This document shows, piece by piece, positions 27,501 through 38,900 of a DNA stretch of 64,000 bases. The notes under the pieces are model-generated. The model ran no database searches, was not told the DNA's origin, and saw nothing but the letters and a program-made list of their open reading frames with translations. The first letter of the stretch is position 1, and every line of letters begins with the position of its first letter. Position numbers and translations under genes: made by a program. Origin of the DNA: Syngnathus acus (lineage: Eukaryota; Chordata; Actinopteri; Syngnathiformes; Syngnathidae); assembly GCF_901709675.1 (NCBI RefSeq), contig NC_051099.1, positions 4,650,001 through 4,714,000 on the forward strand, read 5' to 3'.

Positions 27501-30500
27501 TTGTGATTATAAAGTAATTTGTTCCGTCTGAAGTTGAAATAAAAAAGATAAAATGGAGAATGATTTGATTTGGATTAAAAATCTGACATGATGCATTAAT
27601 GGTGCACCTTATAGTCCGGTGCGCCTTATAGTCCGGAAAATACGGTATATACACCTCATCGTTATGGCCCCGCTAATGATGTGATCATCATAAAATACGC
27701 TCACTATAAAATTCTTGATCATTTAATCACCCTGTCTTAGGTATATTGCCCCTTTAGAAGGTCATCAAGATGGGGATGGGGGGGTTGTATATGCTCTACT
27801 AAAGAACGCTGAGCTAACAGCCTAGGCTGCCAGCTCAGCAACTAGCACCCCATTTGAAGACACAGCAAGTGATACAATAGCGCACCTCAAAGTCAAAGTC
27901 TACCTGCAGGATAAAAAGACAAAGGTATCACTGCCTCGGGCGGGGGATGCTTCTGAAGGCAGTATTTACAATAAACAACGTCAAAGCAGGGATCAGAGTT
28001 TGGCTTGCACAGCTGTGTGGCTACCAATTCCAAAAATGTTGGATATGCTTTCTCGCGTTTGCTTTGTATCCCACGACACAAGGGGGGAGGGACATCAACA
28101 ATGGATTTTGGATCCATTTTGACAGATGGGCGATTTAAGCAGCCAAAACGAAAGGAAACAATAACTGCTGGGTGAGTGTGTGAAATTACATCTCGTATTA
28201 GTTTGGGTGATAGAAGCTCTTAAACCCGGTTGAGCTTTTAGTACAACAGACTCGGCCGGCGCTTATTAGTTCAAAGGCAGATAGGCGCCATCGCTGATCG
28301 CAGCAATTACGAACCTTCTACTAACATTGCAACCCCGACTCGCACCTTTAGATACTTTCCGAAAAGAAATGTGAAATTCAAGTAATCATACTCATGATCA
28401 AGCAATTTACAAATTGAGGGAAATTGAAAATAAGCAATTTAAGTTAAGCAATCAAATTCATTGTTGGCATGTGACGCCGCTTACCCGCACTGTGCATGTT
28501 GCTGTTGTTCTCAGCTTCTCCTCAATCTCCTTCCCAATTTTCTGCACTGTGACTTGGGTCTGTTTGATGGCTCTTTGGGCTGTATGGAGCCTACAGTAAG
28601 ACAAAAAATAAAAAAATAAAAAAAATAAAGGTCATTGTATTATCAAACTATTATTAATTATTATAATTATTATTGTCTCTCTCCTGCAGCTAAGCCAGGA
28701 AAAATGTAAACAAATTGTTTTTTCTGAGTAAAATAATTTCATATTTTTTGCCCAGGCTTTTTTTTTTAATCTCTCTGAGGTGACAGTGACGACAGCTGAC
28801 GATAGCGGTTTGGAACATCGGGGCAAATCTGTTTTGACAGCTTGATGTGTTTAGGTGATTGCGACTGGCGAATCTGATATGGCTTTTCCCCCACAGGTGA
28901 GAAGAGTTATCTACTCTCTTCTTTTCACGCATGTCAGCCCCCATCGTTCCTTGTCGCCTTTCGCTCAGTCACAATTGCGCAACCTCTGAACCAGACTGAG
29001 TATCCAGAGCGTCTCACGAACCATGGCAACTTTCTTTTTCCAATACAAGACAGACACCAAGCAACTAGTATATAAAAAATAAAATTAAAAAAAAGCGGGG
29101 GTGGGTTACAGGAAGTTATGACTATGGCTGTGCCCTCGACCCTTGAAGACGATAATCATCGGCAAAACAAAAACATTTGTTCCTTTGACAGTGACATTTG
29201 ATACAACAGGGTGTCAGATAAAACCTACGTTGTGTTATAAGTGGACAAAAACGTTGGCACATAAAAGAGCAACCCAGAAATTTCACAAATCCGACAAAAG
29301 CAGTAAATAAATATTTACACTGGACTTTGTGCTTAGACACCTGTGTTTGTTTTGGACTGGTAAAAAGTGAAATTACGAAGAATCTTAAATGGCTCTAAGG
29401 AGCTGTTCAGCCCATGCGGCAGCAGGAGGGACAAAGATAGATCACCGTAACGGTGTAGAACCATGTAGAGTTCCCACTGGGTGTGGACGGAAGAAGAAGA
29501 GAACGGTAAAGAAAGCTGGAATAACACAAGACGCAAAAGGCAGATGTCAAATAGACTAAACTACTACTCCAAGTAATGAGGTTGCTATGATTAGTCTCCT
29601 CTCGTATAAACATAACCCAATTCTACTTCTTGATAAAAGAGTAGAGTTCAAATGACGATCGGAAAATTCCTTTCATTGCAATACAGGGAATATTTGAAAA
29701 CCCTTCTGTGAAAATGTTAGTGGAAACTGTCCCAAATGACAGGATATTTGTTTTATTTTGGTAGAGTCTAACTAGAATCATCCAATTTGGCAGCACAAAA
29801 AAATGTGTGTAATTAGGCTAGGACGTGATCTGGCTATATTTACCGGAGGGCATTCCTCGGGGAAGCCCTGTGGTTACCCCAAGTAGTGCTTACGTCTTAT
29901 AGATAACCAAAATGACTCATGCTTACCAACAAATTGTTATTTTGAGAGCCCCTAAAATGGTCAAGCTACCATGATACTCACTCAACAAATCACCATCTCC
30001 CTCTAGTGGTCTTACTTTGGGCAGCATCTATTTTCTTCCATTGAACTATCATGCATTCATTCTGCATGACTTCACCTCTGCATTTTCTTCTATTTTTTTT
30101 GTATGTATAAAAAAAAAGAGATTTTTATTTTAACCCCTGACGCCAATCTGCCCCAAAACAAACATTGCTTCCTTTTCATCTGACAGCAATGACCTTACCT
30201 GAGCAAAGAGAAAACGCTGTATGAATTTCGGACTGAGCTCTGGTCGACCTGAAGTAGACTATTTTTCTTCCGCTCCGAATGATCCTACGATGGAAAGGCG
30301 GCAGAGATGAAATGGAGGCACTAATCAGCAAATCAAGAACTTTCAAGAAATGGATCAATATTTCACCTTATGGTCAAAGTCAGCCGCATAGTAGCCATCG
30401 TTCAAGCCAAATATGATCTCATTTGTATTCCTGGATCGAATCTGTAAAAATAGCAACGATACAGATTCATTTTTTTCATGTTTAGGTTCCTGTATTTTTT

Positions 30501-33500
30501 TTTTCTTTTTTAATATAAATAAAACACAAATATCTCCGTGACTGACCTGTTGCCCCGTGTATCTGAGGCCATCGAGATTGACCTTCCATTCTATGAGGAG
30601 CTGGAAATGTTCCTCCTGTCCTCCCCAGATCCTTACCACAAAACAAGATAATGAGGTGTCCAGAAGGTCTGGTAACATGCCAAAGTCCAAACTCCTCCAA
30701 GTAGGATTCTTTAGAACAAACAGAAATCATCAGTAGCAAAAAAAAATTATTTATTCTCTTTCAAATTTGTCAACACAGCACAGGAAAGCCTCAAAACTAG
30801 TGAGAGTCCTCAACGGGAAGTAGAAAGTCATTGCTGAATGAAAACAGGAAGCTTTAACAGGAAACATTTTGCAAGAAAATTGATGACGGTATTGAGAGAG
30901 AATACTAGAAAACTTTTGTCTGCATGAAATTGTTTGAGAGGAAGTTGAGCAGAGAGTTGAAAGGAGTCATGACTGTCGTAATTTACACAGTGGCGTGCGT
31001 ATTCCAAGGGGGGCACTGCACTGAGCACGAGCAGCATGCGTGAAACCAGCTTAGGTCAGCTCATGACTCGACAGCAAGGCAACATGGAGAACTGACTATT
31101 GGAAGGCCTGCATTTTTTTTTTTTCACACACCAGTTTGAATAGAGAAAAAAAGATTATATTGTTTATATAGATACAGTGAATATAAATTGGACAAAAAGA
31201 TTAGGAAAAAAGTAATAAAAAAAAAAGGAACTTAATGGCCACTCAAATCTTCTCTGCTCTGCGAGTGATAAGTTTAAAGAGGCCTTAGTTTGGGTTTTCA
31301 ACCTCAGGCAATGAGGAACAAACAGTATGTTGCAAAAACTGTTGCAACTAAATCGAGTAGCACAGACGAGAACACTCATATAAAAAAATAAAAATAACAA
31401 TAAAGGCATCCTATAATGACTGGTGACACATCCTCATTATACCCTGAAAGCAACGTTAAAAAAAAAAAAAAATCATACTCACCAGTGAGTCTCGTATGAC
31501 TTCACTCTTGTAAAAATCTAAAAAGACATTAAGAAAGAATTATTAAAAAGGACACATACAGCTACAAAATTAAATTCAAGCTTTTTTATTATTATTATTA
31601 TTTTGTGATTGTTTTTGTAAAGTTGCTGGACAATGTGGGGAAAAACAACCATATTCTCTCTTGCAAAGTCAATTTAACACTGACCGCTAGATATGCGATC
31701 TCCAATACACAGATGGAGGGTAAAGTATGTGTCCAGCAGTGGAGAGCCATTTTTATTGACAATGTTTCTTGCCGCGATGCTCCGGAGGTGACGCAGTCGT
31801 CTCTGTTGGACACACACAATAAAATAGAGCATTTAAAGTTAGCTAAAAACAGAAAATCAAAGCGACATTTCAAAATGCAATTGTAGTAGAGGATGAAAAG
31901 TTAGTTAGAAAAGATACAACTCGGTTTTATTTTTTTCTTTATTTGGCTGCATGTCAGGTGTGCACCACCTACGTATGACGTGGTACCGGTAAATTTGTTC
32001 TCGATGGCGTTTAGCTGACTCTGCCAACTAGCATTGCATAGTAAATGAGATTTGAAACACAAATGCCAATCAAGTTCCTGGTTTTGGGGCAAATTTGTTC
32101 ATAATGGTGCACAATGTCCCTGGTGACTGCGGTTCCAGTTGCACGCCTGCAGTCATACTGAGATTAAATGGAAGTCATGGGATTCCCTATACGATTAAAA
32201 TCCTCAGACACAAGAACACTGATTGTTCCACGTGGGACTTTTAACCTCCCCTTAAAAAATGTCAGTACGCCTGGATGAATACGAACCCCAGGCAGAGAGA
32301 AAAGGTTATGACTTCAACTTGTACTGTGAAAAGGAAAACAATTCTGTTCATGGCTATCTCATCATGCAAATATTACCAAGATTATTTTTTCCAGACTCAC
32401 AATCAGACTAAACTGCGCTAACAATTTCACTGAGGAAAATAATTAAAAAGTGCTAATAAGTTATAGAAGCACAAAAAAAAAAGTGCATTCTCCAAATATG
32501 CATCACTCATTGAACTGAATCTGTTTGACATGACTGAAAACTGAGAAATCTCAGTTAATGCTGCCCATGTGACTACACTACATGTGAGTAGTTAGGGGAA
32601 AAAATTCACACAGTCTGATATTGTATTCGAAATCTGAGCACCATTGTGTAAACGTGCTTTTTATGGAAACAAGACTTCAATATGTTAATGATTGCTGCAG
32701 AGAAAATTTAATTTAGCCATTGGTGTTACATTCTAAGTCGTTGATGTAACACGTTTTCTGTAATGTTAATTCTGCTCACATTCATATATAGCAACTCAAG
32801 CAATTAAGTGAATGTGAGAAAAATGTGACTAACACAACTTGCCATAATATCCAATCTGCAAAACATTGTATTATTTTTAATCATTTTTTGTGAACATTTT
32901 TTGACTGCCTATATAACACGTGTTTGGAACTTGCGCAATACACTTCCAAATTCCAATGAATGCAAAATAAAACGTAAACTGATTTCAGGCACATTTCAAA
33001 TTTAGTGATATTCTAGCTGGAAAATAATTCCAGTTGCCGATGTTTAAGTGCAAACAACTATGAAGAATGTTAACCCCGAGTTATGACATATGCCGGGGTT
33101 TTCATTGCTGTCACTTGAGAGAACGAATCAAAAGTTAACTTGCAGGAATACTAAGTGTTTCTCGCGTTAAAAAAAAAAAAAGAGAGAGACTTCTTGCAGT
33201 CTTTGTAAACTACCCGGAAAAACAGGAGAACATGTCGATTGCAGAAGCAATGGTTTTATAGTATTCTGCATGTCACCCAAGCTAGCAACCTGCACGCTAG
33301 CAGCTGTTAGCTTCAGGAGCTAGCCTGACAGGGCCGCCTTACTCCTCCAGGCAGCAATTGCAACACTCAACTCCTAAAGCACACCGAAGCCGAGACAGCT
33401 CTGTCCGGATCGCCTGCTAATTGAGCGTTTTGGCTGCGTCAAGGCGTGTTAAAAGGCTTTTGTGTTACCTGCTGGGATGTGAGCTCTACGTGCAAGGATC

Positions 33501-33573
33501 GAGATGATGAAGCTCCAGAGTTGGTAACAGAGGCGGCGGAGATGGGAAGAACCCGACCGGTGATGGAGCTCAT
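6568..33573 (-). CDS. uvrag: UVRAG, UV radiation resistance-associated gene protein (complete, 15 coding exons)
   Basis: Exons (minus strand, 5' to 3'): 33573-33469, 31802-31685, 31517-31483, 30708-30547, 30441-30367, 30284-30199, 28590-28485, 25691-25565, 22954-22870, 21869-21782, 21566-21506, 20344-20179, 16824-16749, 9778-9687, 7360-6568. All junctions are GT-AG and keep phase, giving 724 residues against about 699 in human. UVRAG is the Beclin-1/VPS34 complex II subunit acting in autophagosome and endosome maturation and in genome stability. Visible parts: Ser-rich N-terminus; C2-like region at about residues 27-150 ([42 protein letters not shown]); coiled coil at about 195-310; conserved block [16 protein letters not shown] and [17 protein letters not shown] at about 310-430; low-complexity Ser/Thr/Glu-rich tail in the last exon; conserved end [20 protein letters not shown]. 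The start is the first ATG in frame with the conserved LHVELTSQQ motif. A poly(A) signal candidate on the minus strand is near 5965-5970. Certain at family level; exon edges inferred by eye. Confidence 0.96.
7361..9686 (-). other. UVRAG intron 14-15
   Basis: Intron between the penultimate and last UVRAG exons. Non-coding, with a T tract at 7842-7858, a C tract near 8593-8604 and an (AC)n microsatellite at 9269-9292. Confidence 0.85.
9269..9292. repeat. (AC)n microsatellite
   Basis: Pure AC dinucleotide run of about eleven to twelve units in a UVRAG intron. Confidence 0.9.
11745..12156 (+). mobile_element. TA-flanked miniature element, copy 2
   Basis: Full-length, about 412 bases, in UVRAG intron 14. 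Ends TACCGTATTTTCCGG and CCGGAAAATACAGTA. Carries the family's A+T-rich core (GAAGTTGAAATAAAAAAGAT) and four internal cttatagtccggtgcgcc-type units. Confidence 0.92.
15026..15436 (+). mobile_element. TA-flanked miniature element, copy 3
   Basis: About 411 bases, in UVRAG intron 13. Intact right end (CCGGAAAATACGGTA). The left end has lost part of the first aaggcgcacc unit after GGACTATA. Confidence 0.92.
16255..16648 (+). mobile_element. TA-flanked miniature element, copy 4
   Basis: About 394 bases, in UVRAG intron 13, ending only 100 bases from the exon 13 splice donor. The left end is mutated (TACTGTGTTTTCCAGACT). The core is shortened around GAAGTTGAAATTGAAAATTTGAG. Confidence 0.92.
16825..20178 (-). 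other. UVRAG intron 12-13
   Basis: Non-coding; holds element copy 5 and A tracts near 17803-17822 and 19927-19944. No nested gene recognised. Confidence 0.85.
19342..19740 (+). mobile_element. TA-flanked miniature element, copy 5
   Basis: About 399 bases, in UVRAG intron 12. One internal 17-base unit is missing on the left side (gacagtgcgcc runs straight into ttatatatgg), as if deleted between two internal repeats. Both ends are intact. Confidence 0.92.
27154..27787. repeat. Direct repeats flanking element copy 6
   Basis: 27154-27296 and 27645-27787 are about 143-base direct repeats beginning GTATATACACCTCATCG and ending GATGGGGATGGGGGGG. They differ at about nine positions including one single-base gap, so the duplication is not recent. 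Confidence 0.92.
27297..27647 (+). mobile_element. TA-flanked miniature element, copy 6, between direct repeats
   Basis: About 351 bases, in UVRAG intron 7. A right-hand block (ttatataaggacaaag...gaaggtgcgcc) is missing, consistent with recombination between internal repeat units. It lies exactly between two ~143-base direct repeats at 27154-27296 and 27645-27787. Confidence 0.92.
31803..33468 (-). other. UVRAG intron 1
   Basis: Non-coding first intron. The part nearest exon 1 (about 33280-33468) is G+C-richer than the rest, as usual beside a promoter. No nested gene or named repeat. Confidence 0.8.
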
Positions 33574-34130
33574 CCTCCTGTCGGCATTGAAGCGGGGCTC
33601 CCTCCGTCAAAACATGTTCAGCACCCACAGATTCGTGTTTTAAAAGGTCAAGGCATTCGGACGAGAAACGCACAAATGCATTTTTTCCCCCTACAACTAA
33701 CAAGCCACAACAGCTGTCAGCGAACAAACGGGACGTAAACAAAGTACTGTACTGCAAAGGCTATTTTGCTACACTGTTCGGAAATCCGTCTCCGGTTTAG
33801 TGCTGTGACGCACACGCTTCTGATTGGCTGAAATGTACCGTCCATCACAAAGAAACAACGCCTTAAATTGAAAACTCGAGTGACTATTGGCTAGTTTGTC
33901 CGTTCTCCTCTACAGTGGGCGGGTTTACGTTGAAATTGTCAAAGCAGCGGAATATGAGGAAGTAGTACTCGAAAAACAGCGTGACTTTACTTACCAGTTT
34001 CATGCACTTACGTTACTTGGTACAGGTGACTTGCACCGGGCATTTTTCAATTTTGTACTAAAATCTGTGAAACAGATCAAAACGACCAGAAGACCTGCGG
34101 GTACTTTGGAGGAAGGGGTCAAAAAATATA
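33574..34130. promoter_or_regulatory. UVRAG 5' flank / putative promoter
   Basis: Non-coding stretch between the UVRAG start codon and the first tRNA-Asp gene. Read on the minus strand it has two CCAAT boxes (plus-strand ATTGG at 33823-33827 and 33886-33890), roughly 250-315 bases upstream of the start codon, and a GGGCGGG GC box near 33917. No TATA box is obvious. This pattern suits a housekeeping promoter, but the transcription start was not determined. An open frame from 33887 runs into the tRNA gene and is not a credible protein. Confidence 0.45.
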
Positions 34131-34202
34131 CTCCCCGTCGGGGAATCGAACCCCGGTCTTCCGCGTGACAGGCGGAGATACTGTCCACTATACTAACGAG
34201 GA
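34131..34202 (-). tRNA. tRNA-Asp (anticodon GTC)
   Basis: 72-base tRNA read on the minus strand. It starts TCCTCGTTAGTATAGTGG (A box) and ends in GGTTCGATTCC (B box) with a closing GACGGGGAG acceptor strand. The anticodon loop CTGTCAC gives GTC, for aspartate. The acceptor stem pairs fully (TCCTCG/CGGGGA-type as in vertebrate tRNA-Asp). No intron. A run of six T on the transcribed strand follows directly (plus-strand tattttttga complement region at 34123-34130), a likely Pol III terminator. CCA is absent, as normal for a eukaryotic nuclear gene. Confidence 0.95.
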
Positions 34203-34304
34203 AGGTGGCAATTGAACAGTGGACTTTGTATTTACTTTTTGTAGTGCCTGCCTATATACCGTCACGTGTTCGCGTGCGCGTCCTGTGTACAACTATGTTC
34301 AAGT

Positions 34305-34384
34305 AGGTACTGCAAAAAAGTGTAAAATAAGGTAAAAAATTGCTGCCATCTTATCACATTACTCGCAGGTACTGCAAAAAAGTG
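34305..34384. repeat. Short direct repeat between the tRNA genes
   Basis: The 18-base string AGGTACTGCAAAAAAGTG occurs at 34305-34322 and again at 34367-34384, 62 bases apart, in the spacer between the two divergent tRNA-Asp genes. It may reflect the local duplication that made the tRNA pair, or a shared upstream element; nothing more can be said. Confidence 0.7.
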
Positions 34385-34422
34385 ACCAATAAATCAAAAT
34401 ATATACGGCTAGTCCTTCGCCT

Positions 34423-34494
34423 TCCTCGTTAGTATAGTGGACAGTATCTCCGCCTGTCACGCGGAAGACCGGGGTTCGATTCCCCGACGGGGAG
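34423..34494 (+). tRNA. tRNA-Asp (anticodon GTC), second copy
   Basis: Plus-strand 72-base tRNA identical in every base to the minus-strand gene at 34131-34202. A box, B box and anticodon CTGTCAC are intact. A TTTTT run lies immediately downstream (34498-34502), a Pol III terminator. The two genes are divergent with their 5' ends 220 bases apart. Confidence 0.95.
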
Positions 34495-35965
34495 TAATTT
34501 TTGATTTTAAGAAACATTCTTAAAATATTGTTATATTTTTCAATATTCAAGCTCAACACCTTTTATTTTCAGTTTCAAGTTATATTTTTTTCAAGTTCAA
34601 AACTTTTGACCCCAATCCAACTCCATATAAATTCCACTGTATCACTACAGTTAAAAATCGTGAAAAAAATGTTATTCCTCATGGAATGCCTGAAATTCAT
34701 CATAAATAGCCTCAACTGAGTATGTAAACCCCAATAGAAATACCGTCGTTGAAAGTCTGAAAAATGTAAGTTGTAACTCTACACCCTGAACGCTAGAGTG
34801 CGCTCTATGCGGATGAATGTGAATACTGCTGTGCTAAACTTGAAATTTTAATTATTTTCTCATCATTTGAATACAGACGACTAGAAACTGGTCAAAAGAA
34901 TTCAACAAAGACACTGTTTTATTTTGAACTGGCACTTAGCTTCATATCAGAACAAGAGTGTTAAATGATGTACTGTAGGGAACTGTGACTTTTGCCTTCA
35001 GAGTACATTTTAAGACGTAGTATTATCAGAGAATGAGTCTCCATTTGTTGCTCGCATGCCCGCCCTCCAACAAAAAAAAATCCCCATATACATTCCTTCT
35101 GAAAATATACAAAACTTTAATTTAATACAGTTTGGCACACAATGTCATACATCATACAGAAAGCTCTTTGCTGTGCATTTCTTGCAGTTGTATTGCACAC
35201 GAATTACACTGCACCTTTTAAATCCACAATGGCAAACCCAGAGAACATTTTAGTATTGTGATTTCCAGCATACAGTCGGTGCATCTTTATTTTATCAAAT
35301 ATTTAGATAGTAATAAATGTGACACATCACGCCGTACCGAAAAGTTTTTCTTTTGACAAAACCCCTGGAATAGAATTAGTGAGAACAAAGTGCATTGGAA
35401 ATATTCATTCAAGAAACAAGCACTGACACAGGCTTTTTTTTCCTCTACCGTGAATACAATTAATACTTTATGGCAGTCTAAAAATTGCATGCAAATTTGC
35501 ATTGCTTTTTCGACACAGGAATCCCACGGAGACGGATAGGCTTTACTTAAAAAGACGTTCGCTGCTGTACATTCATTTGTGAGGACAGGTCTTTGGTCAT
35601 CGGTGGTTCACTTAATATGCATTGGTTGTGCTTTTATAAAATAATCTTGTGATTTTTGTGGGAATTATATGAATGCACATGTTTTCAAGTCCTTACCTTC
35701 CCCTTTGTGCTTACATGACAACTGAATGTTAATGTAAATATACACGCAAAAGGCACTTGTGTTAAGGGATTCCTCCTGTCCAAGCCACAGTGACATTCTC
35801 TCTAACCCATCAATCCCAGAAGAACATCTAGGCCTATTTGCTTGGGAGATGCAAAATGTGTTCATGTGTGGATATTCGAGTCCAAAGATCAGGCTTCGAG
35901 GTTGGACTGGGATCTGAACGGTGGTGTCAGAAGTGACATAGTTCTCAAACGTTACAATTTCCCCT
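34495..35965. other. Intergenic / DGAT2 3' flank
   Basis: No coding signal. The part nearest DGAT2 is probably its 3' untranslated region: read on the minus strand there is an AATAAA signal candidate at 35291-35286, about 680 bases beyond the stop codon, and further ones farther away. The rest is A+T-rich single-copy-looking sequence. Confidence 0.4.
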
Positions 35966-38900
35966 TCATTCGACGTACAGGACGTCGCTCTCCTTCATGC
36001 CAAAACGGGTCTTGTACTGGTCAAACAGGCACTGGAGGGACTTGACATACATTGCATGATAAAGATCCACCATGTCATCAGATGGATCCTCAATTTTTGG
36101 CACGGTGATTGGCTCCCCAACTGGAAGAAAGTCAAGGCCTTTTTAGCATTTGGAACCAAAAAAAAAAAAAAAAAAGACATGTATTTACTTACCTATGGTC
36201 GTGATGGGTTTTCCATATGGCACGATACCCCAGGAGTTGCCAAAAAAGAGGCCACATCCATGGAAAAGGCATGGAGCGAAGCCTATTAACTTCTGCAACT
36301 TCTTCTGGAGAGCTCTCCAGTAAGTACCCTCCTCCAGGATCACTTGCTTGTAGGCATCGTTCTCCCCAAAGGAATACACGGGAACCAAGTCAGACCTAAA
36401 GGAACAGAGGGGGGGAAAAAAAGAATAAGCTTGGATACATTTTTGCATTATTCCTCACAGCATGAATTAGAAAAGCTATTTTTGTTGATTTGTATGTTAT
36501 GAACATCTGTTTGGCCTTCTGGAGGATGCAGATGGAAGATGTTGTTATGCCTGGCAGCAAGAAAGATGCTAATAAGCATATTCAGCGGTAATCCCGTATG
36601 AAAAGTTGTGAAAGGTTTGTTTCCGTTGTCAAAACGATTTAATCCGTCTGTTGGAATCATACAAACATTTCTATGTTTAGATGATTTATACAGGAAATCA
36701 ATTCCATCTTAAACCTCAGAAGAGATTTTATCATGCCCGAGGAAATTTCGCTTGATTTTACTATACAGCACTTCAATGTCCAATTGGGTTTCATCCTCAA
36801 ACGCTATTAAATTTCACTTTTGTACATTATTTACCGAAATGTTACGTCGGAATGTTTGCATAACTGCATGTTTTCTAACTACCTCTAATCTTCTTTATGA
36901 AGTTAAACCGCTGATAATCCTTAGTGATATTTTGACATAATCTGGTTTGTTTGGGTTCTCCGAGGGGCCACTGCCGATAAAATGTGTACTACTGCTGACT
37001 CTACGTCCGCCACAAAAGGGCATAACATGATTTAGGCAACACTCCCTGTGATGTACTTTGAACTTGAAAGACTTTGGATTTGCTCATTCCTGAAAATGAC
37101 ATTTGAACTTGAAAACAGATTGGGAGAAGTTTTGCAGAGACCAAGTCGCTCACCCTTTCTGGAGTGCCATTCTCACAAAGCCTTTCCGGTTCTTCAGGAT
37201 GACGGAGTTCATGCCCGGTGCACTGTGCAAAGACTCGGCCGCGCCTCCGACGACAATGATCACTGCGTTTCCCGTTCCGTTACATGTTAGCAGGTAGTCA
37301 ATGGAGTTCTTGTTTACAGGACAGATACCTGAAATATTTAGGGGAGATGATTAGAACCCACGGCAACTAAATCCTGATGTGGTCTTGTAATGATAAATCC
37401 GAAACCCAATTATTTTGCACTATTACATCACAAGTTTAAAGTATCTTCATTTAAATCGCTAGCATGCTAACACTTGCACGTGCAATCCTAACCTCAAGTA
37501 ACCTTAAGCGATTGACTAGATCTGGAGAACAAAAAGTCAAACGAAGTAAACAGAAGCTATTTCAGTGGTGCAAAAATCTCTGGTTTGACAGATAAGAAAT
37601 GATCTGCATTATCATCATCGCACCTCCAGACATCAGGTAGTCTCGTAGGACAGGCATTCGGAAGTTCCCTGCCAGGGTTGCCAGAGAGGGCTTGATGCCG
37701 GGAAATTTCTTGGAGAAGCCTGTGGCCTCTGTGCCAAAGTTGCAGAAAGCACCGAAACAGAAGATGCCATGGGGATGGTAGCCAAAGATGTAGTTCCGGT
37801 TGGGCAGCAGGTTGTGGGTTTTAATTAGCTGGGGAACAATAAAATACCAAATAGTTAGTTTGTTGAAGAGAAAACATGCGTGGGACTCAACGCTCTCTGT
37901 GAGTTTTATTATTTTTATGCAGCCAGTCCACAATGCAAAATAAGTTGTTTTTTTTCATGACTGTGCAAAAAAAATATATCAATGGCCTCATCGATTACCT
38001 TTGCTGTATCTTTTTTTAAAGATTATTCAGAAGATAACTCCAAAATTGGACATTTCAACCTTTTAGTTGTGTATGGTGTAATTTTGATGAAAAAATTTGG
38101 CCGTCAGATGAAAATAAATAAATACATTTACGAAAACAAAACTAGAAAAATAAAGCTCAATAAAAAAAACTCAATAAAAAAAAAATATATCTAAATTTAA
38201 TTTAATAGATAAAAAAGTTTATAGCTGATTCAGACCTACCCGGTGCATTAGGAATTAAAGAAGTAGGCCACCCTTATCAATGGATCATGCTATTATAAAA
38301 TATTGACGCAATATTCCGTGAGAACTGCTGCTATGAATACGATAAAGCTCAATTTTGTAGTTTTTTTTTTTTTTTTTCTATACCATTTTGCAGTTTATGT
38401 TTGTCCTGATCTGCACATCAGACTTCAGAGTCTACTCAGTATGTACACAATGTGGAAGCTGCTCAAACAATAGTTGCATAACCACATTAGCAAATGAGAT
38501 GACATTCAAGATCCCCTTAGTATCACAAGACTCCACCTGGTTGTCATGGGGAATCAAACGAACCCAAAACAACCCCGCTCTTTGTTTTCTGCTAATAAAC
38601 CTTCCGAAAATTCCTTTCATAACAGTCAAACTCTTCCTTCTAATGTTGCTTTCAACTTTCAATCTCCTGCTCAAGGAAATAACAGTTATTGATAGATTGA
38701 TAATTGATAAATAAAGCAGTTAAATATTCAGGTGCTTCTAGGTTACATTGGGGGTGTGTAGCACAATTTTAATCTGTTTCAAGATACTCCATTTTTAAGC
38801 CAGACCTCAGCAAAGATTGCTAGAGCACGTAACATCAATATATCTCAAGATGACATCACAAAATATGGTTATAGCAAGGTCCACGGGGCACAAGCATACA

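Larger units (their letters stand above)
25692..28484 (-). other. UVRAG intron 7-8
   Basis: Non-coding; holds element copy 6 and its flanking direct repeats, T/A tracts near 26083-26098 and 26266-26282. No nested gene recognised. Confidence 0.85.

Noticed and set aside
33887-34168. Plus-strand 93-residue open frame between UVRAG and DGAT2
   Set aside because: It runs through the tRNA-Asp gene and ends inside it; no homology.
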